From assembly GCA_031254225.1 (NCBI GenBank), contig JAIRUU010000082.1:1-15891 (forward strand): a stretch of 15,891 nucleotides of DNA, written 5' to 3'. The position numbers were made by a program, and so were the translations under genes. This DNA is from Candidatus Elusimicrobium euhamitermitis (lineage in GTDB: Bacteria > Elusimicrobiota > Elusimicrobia > Elusimicrobiales > Elusimicrobiaceae). Position 1 is the stretch's first letter. Each line of letters starts with the position of its first letter. This document shows, one piece after another, positions 1-7,854 of the stretch. The notes under the pieces are model-generated. The model had not been told where the DNA came from and ran no database searches. It saw nothing but the letters and a program-made list of their open reading frames with translations.

Positions 1-2077
1 AATCCACGGCCGGCGCGGCGGTCAAACCGCTCAGCCCTCCGGAAACCATTGCCATATTACCGTAATCGCTGTGCCAGTTCTGCCTGCCAAAAAAATTGTA
101 ATAAAGCGCGGCGCCCGGCCTTATGGTAAAGTTTTCCGCCGCCGCGATATCATAAGTATTTTTCAGAGCTATGCCCGCAAACCAGTTCGGCGCAATGTCC
201 GTAACGCCGCCTACGGTCATATTATTTTCATACGCTCCGGCGTAAACCAGCAGCCTGGCGGCAAAATTTTCTTTATCAACCGCCTCCGCCAGACCGAACT
301 GTCCGCCGTTTTGCGTCATGCGCGTAGCTTCAAATTTCTGCGTTGCGCCGTTATACGCGCCGTAAACGCCTAGTTTATAATACCACCCGTCGCCCAAATC
401 AGCGTCCGCCAAAGCCGCGCCGGCTATCAGGCCGTACATATCGTTGCGCGCGGTAAGGTCTTGCGTAAAATTTAATTTGTTGTCCGCGCCGTAAACTTTT
501 ATCCAATATTTATCCTTTCTGGCATAATCCTGTTCAAATACATATCCGTCAATCATAATCTGGTTATAATAAGCCGTTAAGGAAGCGACGGAACCTCTGA
601 AAGCGTTTTTATTTATAGCCGGCGCTGCGACACTGCGAAAAAGTTCGTACAATCCGCCGCCTAAAGAAGTTACGCTGTATATATAAAGAGGCGTAACGAC
701 TTTTGTGGGCGAAGCGGTAAACGTAAAGCCCGCGGTATCGCCGCTGAAAATCTGCAAATCTATTACAGGGTCCGTCGGCGCGGTTAAAATATTAAAACTG
801 CTTATATTGATTGTGCCCGCGCCTGAGGACGAAACCAAATTATACGAGTCCGAGGTTCCCGCCGCGCCGTCAATATCTACGGCAAAATTATTTGCGCCGT
901 TTGCGCCAAACGACGACACTGTAAACGCGTTAACCGCCCCGTCTATGGAATTTACGCTGGCCGCGCTGAGATTAAGATTATTAATAGTAACCGCCGGCAT
1001 GGCTGCCCCCTGCCAGAGATTAAGGACGGAATTGCTGATATTGTTAGTGCCGGCCAAAACGCCGCCGTAATACGTCGTTGTTCCGGCGGTCTGCGTATAT
1101 GTGCCGGTAAAGTTATCGTTATTCGCGCCCGCGCCGAAGATGACTTCCCCGCCGACTGTCTTTTCTATATAACTGTTCGCGCTGTACGACGTTGATATGC
1201 CGCCGTTAAAAATCACTTTGCCCGCGTTTACGTTCAGATATAAATAAGTGTCAATGATTGTTACTCCGTCGTCATAACTGAAAAGGGCAATGTCGTTGGC
1301 TCCGGTGCTGTCGGAGTTCCCGTCAAACAATACCGTTCCGCCGTTTGTCGTAATAGTCATAACGCCGGTGCCGAAAGATATTGCGCCGCCCGAAGCGGTA
1401 GCGGAATTACCCGTAAAAGTAACATTATCGCCTATGGTTAAAGTCGTATCGCTGGTAATCGCCCCGCCGGACCCGCCGAAAGCGCCGGCGGCCTTATTGT
1501 TTGAAAACGTTACGCCGTTGCCTATAGTTATATTTGACGAATCAATAGCCCCGCCGGACCCGTAATCCCCGCCTGCAATATTGCCGTCAAACGTAACGTT
1601 GTCGCCGATATTGACGCCGGCATAATTAAAAATCGCACCGCCGGAGCCGTTCCCGCCGGTAGTTTTGTTATTAAGAAATGACGAACCCTCGCCTATATTT
1701 ATAATTAATCTATTCTGATACCCGCGTATTGCGCCGCCCTGCGCGGGGTTAGCAAAATTCTGCATTGTTATACTATTAAGCGTAAGCTGTTGCATGTCAG
1801 TGTAAAAGCCGGAGTGCCCGTTGCCGTCAATAATATTCCCGTTGCCGTTGACGGTCAAAATTTCCGACGTCAAAGCTTCTGTGGGAAAATTAGCTTGCGC
1901 CGTAATATCGTTTAATAAATTTATTTCTCTCGCAGTGGAAGTTTGCGCCAGCGCGGCGTTAAGTTCCGCCCATGTTGAAACGTCAAACGTATCTCCGTAA
2001 CTCCGGCTTGCGCCGTAAAAAATAAACAAGCCCGTAAACAATACCGTCTGAAAAAATATTGTTTTGGTAATATTCAT
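1..2077 (-). CDS. Pmp-like autotransporter/adhesin, C-terminus cut by window edge
   Basis: Open from an ATG at 2077 to the left edge (692 codons) with no stop; the frame holds where I checked it near 700 and at the edge. AAGGA lies about 6 bases before the ATG. Residues 1-28 look like a signal peptide (Lys5, then a hydrophobic stretch). Residues about 110-255 carry Chlamydia-Pmp-type repeats: GGAI at about 114, 147, 175, 204 and 230, and FxxN (FLNN, FDGN, FSNN, FTGN, FDGN) at about 134, 163, 191, 221 and 251, in units of roughly 27-33 residues, as expected of a right-handed beta-helix. From about residue 519 (YWIKVYG) alternating aromatic/small residues look like the start of an autotransporter beta-barrel, about 174 residues of it in the window. 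Likely role: surface-exposed adhesin. The N-terminal TVNGNG motif is shared with the protein at 4283-7312, so the two are paralogues. Whether this one also ends in an OmpA domain cannot be seen. Confidence 0.85.
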   Translation of the reverse strand, partial: MNITKTIFFQTVLFTGLFIFYGASRSYGDTFDVSTWAELNAALAQTSTAREINLLNDITAQANFPTEALTSEILTVNGNGNIIDGNGHSGFYTDMQQLTLNSITMQNFANPAQGGAIRGYQNRLIINIGEGSSFLNNKTTGGNGSGGAIFNYAGVNIGDNVTFDGNIAGGDYGSGGAIDSSNITIGNGVTFSNNKAAGAFGGSGGAITSDTTLTIGDNVTFTGNSATASGGAISFGTGVMTITTNGGTVLFDGNSDSTGANDIALFSYDDGVTIIDTYLYLNVNAGKVIFNGGISTSYSANSYIEKTVGGEVIFGAGANNDNFTGTYTQTAGTTTYYGGVLAGTNNISNSVLNLWQGAAMPAVTINNLNLSAASVNSIDGAVNAFTVSSFGANGANNFAVDIDGAAGTSDSYNLVSSSGAGTINISSFNILTAPTDPVIDLQIFSGDTAGFTFTASPTKVVTPLYIYSVTSLGGGLYELFRSVAAPAINKNAFRGSVASLTAYYNQIMIDGYVFEQDYARKDKYWIKVYGADNKLNFTQDLTARNDMYGLIAGAALADADLGDGWYYKLGVYGAYNGATQKFEATRMTQNGGQFGLAEAVDKENFAARLLVYAGAYENNMTVGGVTDIAPNWFAGIALKNTYDIAAAENFTIRPGAALYYNFFGRQNWHSDYGNMAMVSGGLSGLTAAPAVD

Positions 2078-2150
2078 ATTTTCCTTGTACAAGTGTTAAT
2101 TAAATTTCAGTCTGTTCCGTAAAATGCAAAATTTTATGAAGATACTTTAT

Positions 2151-2179
2151 ATTATATCCAGCATATATATAACCAAAAA
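2151..2179 (-). promoter_or_regulatory. Putative promoter of the left autotransporter gene
   Basis: On the minus strand a perfect TATAAT (2156-2151) sits 17 bases downstream of a weak TTTTTG -35 (2179-2174), about 75 bases before the ATG at 2077. The intergenic region 2078-2253 is very AT-rich. A second TATAAT lies at 2190-2185 within a repeat of TTTATATTATAT (2147-2158 and 2180-2191), and a TTGACG box lies at 2217-2212, so the start point is ambiguous. Divergent transcription of the gene at 2254 begins in the same spacer. Confidence 0.4.
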
Positions 2180-2253
2180 TTTATATTATATACAACTGTT
2201 TTTAGTTAGCGCGTCAATTTCCGCGGGCATTTTTATTTTATATCATTGATTTT

Positions 2254-2967
2254 ATGGCTGGATGGAATCCTTGGCACGGCTGCGTAAAATTAAGCGCCGG
2301 CTGCAAAAATTGTTATGTTTACAGCATAGACGCCGCGCACGGCAAAAACGGGAGAGAAATTAAAAAAAATTCTTCCTTCTACCTGCCAGTGCGGCGGGAC
2401 CGCGGCCGCAGTTACAAACTGCCGCCCGGGGAAACCGTTTACACTTGTTTTACGTCTGATTTTTTTCTTGAGGAGGCCGATGAGTGGCGCAAAGAAGCGT
2501 GGTCCGTCATACGCGCGCGGCCGGACTTGCATTTTTTTATAATTACCAAACGCATTGACCGGTTTTACGTTAACCTGCCGCAAGACTGGGGCGGAGGTTA
2601 TGACAATGTTACAATTTCCTGCACCGTGGAAAACCAGGACCGCGCGGACTACCGGCTGCCCATTTATAAACAACTGCCCATAAAACACAAATTAATAATC
2701 TGCGCGCCGCTGCTGGGATTTATTAATTTAAAACCGTATCTCGGCCCGTGGCTGGAAGAGGTAAGCGCCGGCGGGGAATCCGGCAAAAACGCAAGAATTT
2801 GCGACTACCGCTGGGTACTTGACCTCCGCGCACAATGCGCGGCAGCGGACGTGCCTTTCAAGTTTTACCAGACGGGCTCCAACTTCCTAAAAGACGGCAA
2901 AATCTACCGCATTCCCCACCGCGCGCAGTTTGCGCAGGCCGCAAAAGCGGGGATTAATTATAAATAG
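2254..2967 (+). CDS. DUF5131 family protein (phage Gp37/Gp68-like, three-Cys motif)
   Basis: 237 residues. It opens with WNPWHGC, then SAGCKNCY, placing Cys10, Cys17 and Cys20 in the three-cysteine pattern typical of DUF5131/Gp37-Gp68 proteins. Further family marks are ITKR at about 98, a TVEN segment, and a C-terminal GGESGKNAR block followed by a Trp, LRAQC, VPFKFYQTG region. The biochemical role is unknown; the Cys cluster suggests a metal or Fe-S site, which is inference. Family members are found in phages and in chromosomes, and some are encoded beside a three-Cys-motif partner (TcmP) methyltransferase-like gene; no such partner is here. This is the only plus-strand gene and it is convergent with the permease, with a 4-base gap. 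No Shine-Dalgarno sequence precedes the ATG, and TATATC at 2239-2244 would suit a near-leaderless transcript. The start is fixed by the conserved WNPWHGC close to the N-terminus, as usual in the family. Confidence 0.85.
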   Translation: MAGWNPWHGCVKLSAGCKNCYVYSIDAAHGKNGREIKKNSSFYLPVRRDRGRSYKLPPGETVYTCFTSDFFLEEADEWRKEAWSVIRARPDLHFFIITKRIDRFYVNLPQDWGGGYDNVTISCTVENQDRADYRLPIYKQLPIKHKLIICAPLLGFINLKPYLGPWLEEVSAGGESGKNARICDYRWVLDLRAQCAAADVPFKFYQTGSNFLKDGKIYRIPHRAQFAQAAKAGINYK

Positions 2968-2971
2968 CAGG

Positions 2972-4282
2972 TTACTTTGGCAGAAAGAACTGCAGGATAA
3001 AAAACGCGGTCAGCAGATATGTGCCGAGCGGCACCTCTTTGGCTTTCCCTATGCATATTTTTATGACCGTGTAAGAAATGACCGAGAAAATTATGCCCGT
3101 CGTTATGCTGTAGCCGAAAACGCAGGCCAAAATGCCCAGATAGACGGGAAATCCCTCCGAGAAATCCGCAAACTGCACTTCCGTTATCTGAGACATCATA
3201 AGATATCCGACAAAAATCAGAGCCGGCGCGGTCGCGCTCGCGGGCATAATCAGGAACACCGGGGAGAAAAACAGCGCGGCCAAAAACAGCAGCGCGGTGG
3301 CTATATTTGCAAACCCCGTGCGCGCGCCGGCAGCCGCGCCAACGCCGCTTTCAACGTAAGCCGTCGCGGGCGAGACGGAAAATACCGACGATATTACCGC
3401 CGCCAGAGAATCCGAAACATAAGCCTCTTTTATATGCGGGAAATTGCCGTTTTTGTGCGTAAGTTTTGATATTGACAAAACTGAAGTCAAAGTGCCCACT
3501 GTGTCAAAAAAATTCGCGATAGCCAGCGTCACTAGAACAAGAGCAAAGCGGCCCGTAAAAATCTGGCTGAAATCAAACTGCGCCATATAAGGTTTTGCGG
3601 GCATTGAAAACGGATTAAAATGCTCCGGCATGACGGTAACGCCCATTGGTATGCCGATAAGCGTGGTCAGCACTATAGCTATAATAACGCCGCCTGGAAT
3701 TTTATTAGCGTGCAAAACTACGATTATTATTAACCCTATAAATGTAAGCAGCGCAGGCCCCTGCGTTAATTTTGCAAAAGACACAATCGTTGACGGGTGC
3801 GGGATTACCACGCCGCCGTGAATCAACCCGACCAGCGCTATAAACACGCCTATTGAAACCGCAATGCCGGTTTTAATATTGTCCGGAATAGCTTTTGTTA
3901 TAGATTCCCGCAGACCGCAGATTGAGACGAGGAAAAACAGCGTCCCTTCCAAAAATATAGCCGCAAGCCCGACGCGCGGGTCAAACCCCATGGCCCCGCA
4001 CACGACAAACGCGAAATAAGCGTTTAACCCCATGCCTATGGAAACCGCGACCGGCACTCTTGCCAGAAAACCCATGAGCAGAGTAGAAATAACTGTAACC
4101 AAAATCGTCGCCGTAAAAATGCTGCCGGGCTGCATTATGCCGCCGATGGTGCCGAGAATAGCCGGATTTACCGCGATAATATAAATCATTGAAAGGCCTG
4201 TGGCAAGCCCCGCGGTAAACTCGGTTTTAAAACTGGAGCCGCGCTCCGTTATATGAAAAAAACGGTCAATTTTTTTTATCAT
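2972..4282 (-). CDS. NCS2/AzgA-type purine (guanine/hypoxanthine) permease
   Basis: 436 residues, strongly hydrophobic, normal length for AzgA/PbuG-like members of the NCS2 family, which import purine bases by proton symport across the inner membrane. Family motifs are visible: SIGMGLNAYFAF near residue 80, NFFDTVGTL near 255, and SPATAYVESGVGAAAGARTG near 300, which match the substrate- and proton-binding segments of AzgA-type carriers. The N-terminus (DRFFHITERGSSFKTEFTAG) is also typical. Guanine/hypoxanthine is the likely substrate class, but specificity cannot be settled from sequence alone. Its ATG abuts the TAA of the upstream autotransporter-OmpA gene with no intervening base, so it is probably translated by coupling. 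It ends 4 bases from the convergent DUF5131 gene, which leaves no room for a separate terminator. Confidence 0.92.
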   Translation of the reverse strand: MIKKIDRFFHITERGSSFKTEFTAGLATGLSMIYIIAVNPAILGTIGGIMQPGSIFTATILVTVISTLLMGFLARVPVAVSIGMGLNAYFAFVVCGAMGFDPRVGLAAIFLEGTLFFLVSICGLRESITKAIPDNIKTGIAVSIGVFIALVGLIHGGVVIPHPSTIVSFAKLTQGPALLTFIGLIIIVVLHANKIPGGVIIAIVLTTLIGIPMGVTVMPEHFNPFSMPAKPYMAQFDFSQIFTGRFALVLVTLAIANFFDTVGTLTSVLSISKLTHKNGNFPHIKEAYVSDSLAAVISSVFSVSPATAYVESGVGAAAGARTGFANIATALLFLAALFFSPVFLIMPASATAPALIFVGYLMMSQITEVQFADFSEGFPVYLGILACVFGYSITTGIIFSVISYTVIKICIGKAKEVPLGTYLLTAFFILQFFLPK

Positions 4283-7200
4283 TTATATCACGGTTATTTC
4301 CACGCGCCTGTTTTTCTGGCGGCCTTCAACCGTGGAGTTTGTCGCGACGGGCCTGTCAGGGCCTTCGCCTTTGAATTCAATTTTTGTTCTGTCTATGCCG
4401 TGTTCCGCCAGATATTGCGCGGCGGCGCGCGCGCGGTCCCTGGAAAGAGTCATATTGTGTTTCAAATTTCCCGTATTATCCGTATGTCCGGTTATAATTA
4501 CGCGGCTGTAATTCAACTCTTTAAGTTCGGCTGTTTTTATAGCCAGATACTCCCGCGTTTTAGGGATAAGCGCGTAGCTGTCGGTATCAAAATAATTGCT
4601 TCCCATAACCAGCGTTTTGCCCAGCTGTAGTTTTTCCTCACTTGCCGTAGGCGGCGGAGGCGCGGCCGGTTTAGGCGCGGGTTTTACCGCGGGAGCGGGA
4701 GCCGGCGCGGGAAGAGGAACAAGTTTTTCCTTCGGGCCGCAGAAAGAATAACGCACGCCGAGATTGCCCTCATAATCTTTATAATAAGAAGCCGTCCTGT
4801 AAGCGGCGTTCAGATACACGTTCCAGTTTTCCGCGACGGGAGCCTCTGCTCCGGCGAGCAAACTGAACATATTGCGTCCGTAATTTGCGCCTTTGGCGTA
4901 AAACTTTCCGTCCGTGCCGTCAAAATACGCGCTCAGTTTATTGCTCTGCCCGGCAAATATAAAATCATATTCCCCGCCGAAAGATAAGTTAAAAATTCCC
5001 GTCTGCGTTTTAACGCCCACGCCCGCGCGCGCCGCGGACGCGAAGGAAGAGCCGCCGTCAAATTTTAAATCCAAACCGCCCGCGCCGCTTTCCGTAAACC
5101 CGCCGTAATTCAGCATATTTCCCTGCAGCCCTAAATACGGGCGCAGCAAAGTCGCCGCGCTCAAAGGACGTTTGAGAGCCGCTTCCGCGTCAAGCGTAAA
5201 AGTCGCTCCGCTGATATCGGCGGTCGCCGTTCTGCTTAACCCGGGCGCAATAATGCGCCTTTTAGTTTTATAATTATCCGCCGAGAGGCCAAATAGCCCT
5301 TTAAGTTCCCACTCTTCCCTGTCAAGGCCGGCATAAACGCCCGCGCCGAGAGAATAAACGCTCGCGTCCGACGGTCCCTGTCTCATTTCCGCGTCGTTAT
5401 ATTTTCCGTAAAGGCCGAGAACGGCGTCGTATTCGCAAAAATATTTGTCCCCGCCGAAAGAAATTCCCGACGAGCTGTTCCTGAAATCGCCGACGGAGTT
5501 TTCATTTCCGCTCAGCGTTTCATGCGCCGCGTCGCCCTGCAGCCAAAGGCCGTAATTCTTTGAACAAACGCCGTCTTCGCAATAATTTCTCAGACGGTTA
5601 TACATGTTAAGCCTGTACGCAGGGCTGTTGCGCGCGCGCAAAACGTTTGCCAGAAAATAAGGCGAAATTTGTGACAGCGCGCGGGCGCGCTGCGCGTTTC
5701 CGAGAGAGACAACGGCGTTTATCACATCCGCCAAATCGCCTGAAGAAGAGGCCGATACTGCGTCCAGCGTCTGCGCCGCTTGTCTTTGGTTATACGTCAG
5801 TTTCGGCGTGGAAGAAGCTATATCGCTGGAAACCTGCGCAAACAATATGTTTAAAATAACGGCGTTGGAATCCGTATCAAATTTCCACTGGTAATCCGCG
5901 TTTGATATTCCCCCCGCGTCCAGAAACGCAAGCAGCCCCGCGCCGGCCGCTATATCGTCAACCAACGCGCCAGTCGGCGTTCCAGTGCCGCTGTAAATAA
6001 GAGTATAAACGGTATTTTTGTAAGTCCCCACGCCGGCGGACACGTGCAGCGCTCCGTCTAAGACTGCTGCTCCGGCGACGTTAATGCGGTCATTTGTCCC
6101 GTTGGCAAAAACATTCATTTTTATATCGCTTCCCGCGCCGGCGGTAAGAGTATTAAATGTAACCGTGTCCGCGATATTAACGCCGTTCTGCAAATTTAAA
6201 ACCGGCGCGTCCCCCGCCGCGGCAGGAGCTATAACCGCGTTCCCCGCGTTCAACACGCCGCCCGCCATTACGTTAAAATTACCGCCGCTTATATCCAAAT
6301 CCCCCGCGTATTTGTTCATGCTGCCGTATAAATTAAAATTACCAGCGCCGCTTTTGGACATAAGTATGCCGCCGGCCGCCAAAGCCGTGTTGCTGGCTAT
6401 GCCGTCATACATATTTATATTTGCGCCTGAAACGGCGTCAAAAGTAATATGCCCCACGCGGTCTATAAATACCGCGTTGCTTGCGCCGCCCGCGGTATTA
6501 CCCTGAAAGAGACCCGCGGTCTGCGTATCCGTCTGGGTTATTAAAACTTCGGGCGCGCCGGACCCGCCCATAATGTCTCCCAGATAAAGCGCGCCGCCCG
6601 CCTGAGACGCGGTATTGCCTATAAAGACGGCGTTTGTAAAAACCGCCCTGCCGGAGCCGGATACGATAGCCGTCGCGCCGCCGAGGTCTGCCGCGTTATA
6701 GGAAAAAACCACGGAGTCGTTAAAATTAAAAGTTGAACTTGACGAAGAGTAAACCGCGCCGCCGTTGCGCGCGGTATTATTTGAAAAAACCACGGAGTCA
6801 TAAAAATTAAAAGAAGAGCCGGAGGAAGAATAAACCGCGCCGCCGTTCATGGTGCTCTGGTTGCCGTCAAATATCGTCCCGCCGCTGAAAGCTAACGCGT
6901 GCGGGCCGTTAGCGTAAACGGCGCCGCCAGCGCCCGTCGGAGACATATCTTTATTGGAAGAAAAAACCGTGTTTACAAAATTTGCGGTAATATTTCCCGC
7001 CGAACTGAAATTAAAGGCCTGGCTGCCCGCGTTTTTTACCGTAACGTTAGAAAAATTAATAACCGGCGAGCCGCTTGTTATTGAAAAACCGTTAAGACCG
7101 TTTGTGTTTATTATATATCCGTTACCGTTAACGGTTACGGCGGAAGAATCTGTTTTTATAACCGGAATGCCGGCAACATATGTTATATCAGAGGCCAAAT

Positions 7201-7312
7201 TATAGACGCCGCCGCTTGTCCATATGTTTGCTATATCAGTCTGATTCTGCGCAAACGCCGAAGAAGAAAAAATACATATTGTAAAAACTAACAGCGTCTT
7301 GAAGTTTTTCAT
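4283..7312 (-). CDS. Pmp-like autotransporter with C-terminal OmpA peptidoglycan-binding domain
   Basis: 1009 residues with four parts. (a) Signal peptide 1-21, cleavage AFA|Q. (b) Passenger, about 22-500, with Chlamydia-Pmp-like repeats: GGAV/T/L at about 129, 157, 184, 211 and 239, and FxxN (FSSN, FDGN, FSNN, FSYN, FIGN, FQGN) at 117-272; three units have an exact 27-residue period. (c) Beta-barrel, about 585-857, starting NYGLWLQGD and ending LGVRYSF, a canonical outer-membrane terminal strand, here internal. (d) A Pro/Ala-rich linker (860-891) and an OmpA_C domain (892-1009) with GHTDNTG, LSRDRARAAAQYL, and a terminal QKNRRVEI. Asp945 and Arg960 align with the two diaminopimelate-binding residues of E. 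coli OmpA (D241, R256). Predicted role: surface adhesin anchored to peptidoglycan. The ATG overlaps the carbonic anhydrase TGA by 4 bp (ATGA), implying translational coupling; a Shine-Dalgarno sequence is weak. Confidence 0.88.
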   Translation of the reverse strand: MKNFKTLLVFTICIFSSSAFAQNQTDIANIWTSGGVYNLASDITYVAGIPVIKTDSSAVTVNGNGYIINTNGLNGFSITSGSPVINFSNVTVKNAGSQAFNFSSAGNITANFVNTVFSSNKDMSPTGAGGAVYANGPHALAFSGGTIFDGNQSTMNGGAVYSSSGSSFNFYDSVVFSNNTARNGGAVYSSSSSTFNFNDSVVFSYNAADLGGATAIVSGSGRAVFTNAVFIGNTASQAGGALYLGDIMGGSGAPEVLITQTDTQTAGLFQGNTAGGASNAVFIDRVGHITFDAVSGANINMYDGIASNTALAAGGILMSKSGAGNFNLYGSMNKYAGDLDISGGNFNVMAGGVLNAGNAVIAPAAAGDAPVLNLQNGVNIADTVTFNTLTAGAGSDIKMNVFANGTNDRINVAGAAVLDGALHVSAGVGTYKNTVYTLIYSGTGTPTGALVDDIAAGAGLLAFLDAGGISNADYQWKFDTDSNAVILNILFAQVSSDIASSTPKLTYNQRQAAQTLDAVSASSSGDLADVINAVVSLGNAQRARALSQISPYFLANVLRARNSPAYRLNMYNRLRNYCEDGVCSKNYGLWLQGDAAHETLSGNENSVGDFRNSSSGISFGGDKYFCEYDAVLGLYGKYNDAEMRQGPSDASVYSLGAGVYAGLDREEWELKGLFGLSADNYKTKRRIIAPGLSRTATADISGATFTLDAEAALKRPLSAATLLRPYLGLQGNMLNYGGFTESGAGGLDLKFDGGSSFASAARAGVGVKTQTGIFNLSFGGEYDFIFAGQSNKLSAYFDGTDGKFYAKGANYGRNMFSLLAGAEAPVAENWNVYLNAAYRTASYYKDYEGNLGVRYSFCGPKEKLVPLPAPAPAPAVKPAPKPAAPPPPTASEEKLQLGKTLVMGSNYFDTDSYALIPKTREYLAIKTAELKELNYSRVIITGHTDNTGNLKHNMTLSRDRARAAAQYLAEHGIDRTKIEFKGEGPDRPVATNSTVEGRQKNRRVEITVI
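6702..6863 (-). repeat. 81-bp tandem repeat inside the autotransporter passenger
   Basis: Two adjacent units of about 81 bp share blocks at a fixed offset: the plus-strand string gaaaaaaccacggagtc begins at 6702 and at 6783, and taaaccgcgccgccgtt at 6750 and at 6831. They encode consecutive 27-residue GGAVYSS...FNF.DSVVFS.N units. The high nucleotide identity suggests a recent duplication or gene conversion rather than only an old protein repeat. Confidence 0.8.
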
Positions 7313-7854
7313 ATTTTATCAAGTTTTCCAGTTGACGGATCAATCATGAACCCGTGCACGCGTACGTCTGAGGGGATAAGAGGGTGGCTTCTGATAATAT
7401 TGACGGTCTCCCGCACGGAATCATGCGCGCTGTCAAAGCCTGTAAGCCACTTTTCCACGTCCACGCCGCACTGGCGGATAAAATCAAGTTTGTCTTTTTT
7501 AATATTTCTCTCGGCCATTTTGCCGATAATTTTTGAAGCTTTCATGCCCTGCATTCCGCAGTCATGGTGGCCTATGACGAGAATGTCCTCAACGCCCAGC
7601 GAATAAACCGCTATCATAAGACTGCGCATCACGCTGCCGAAAGGGTGGCTGACGACCGCGCCCGCGTTTTTTATTATTTTTACGTCCCCGTTTTTGAAGT
7701 TTAAGGCGGCGGGAATAAGTTCGGACAGCCGCGTGTCCATGCAGGAAAGCACGGCGATTTTTTTATTGGGAAATTTTGTAGTATTGTAAGATTTGTAAAG
7801 TTTGTTCTTTACAAATTGTTTATTGAACGCCAGCATTTCGTCAATATAACTCAT
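7309..7854 (-). CDS. Beta-class carbonic anhydrase
   Basis: 181 residues. It carries the beta-carbonic anhydrase zinc and catalytic motifs: SCMDTRL with Cys38, Asp40 and Arg42 (the Asp-Arg dyad), and GHHDCGM with His96 and Cys99, giving a Cys-His-Cys zinc site. NAGAVV at 63-68 is also conserved. The length and the C-terminal VHGFMIDPSTGKL resemble the short YtiB-like/archaeal-type branch rather than plant-type enzymes. It interconverts CO2 and bicarbonate in the cytoplasm. The ATG directly abuts the TAA of the DUF4914 gene (TAA|ATG), and its TGA overlaps the next ATG by 4 bp, so it is expressed within this block. Bicarbonate supply or CO2 capture for a partner enzyme is a reasonable inference. 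Family call very secure. Confidence 0.95.
   Translation of the reverse strand: MSYIDEMLAFNKQFVKNKLYKSYNTTKFPNKKIAVLSCMDTRLSELIPAALNFKNGDVKIIKNAGAVVSHPFGSVMRSLMIAVYSLGVEDILVIGHHDCGMQGMKASKIIGKMAERNIKKDKLDFIRQCGVDVEKWLTGFDSAHDSVRETVNIIRSHPLIPSDVRVHGFMIDPSTGKLDKI

Noticed and set aside
705..1565. Plus-strand open frames (705-1070 and 1290-1565) opposite the left autotransporter
   Set aside because: They are shadows of a continuous minus-strand frame that encodes regular beta-helix repeats and stays open for 692 codons.
1370..1660. Repeated GC-rich strings that could suggest a CRISPR or satellite array
   Set aside because: Spacing follows the protein repeat period (roughly 27-33 codons) and the units diverge; no constant repeat with unique spacers, and no cas gene.
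2290..2688. 132-codon minus-strand frame inside the DUF5131 gene
   Set aside because: The plus-strand frame carries the conserved three-Cys and GGESG motifs; the antisense product has no recognisable pattern.
2254..2967. Prophage remnant, because DUF5131 is named after phage Gp37/Gp68
   Set aside because: No integrase, structural, lysis or packaging gene is nearby, and the flanks are ordinary chromosomal genes.
2930..3469. 179-codon plus-strand frame spanning the end of DUF5131 and the permease gene
   Set aside because: Arg/Gly-rich composition typical of an antisense shadow; the permease frame is clearly the coding one.
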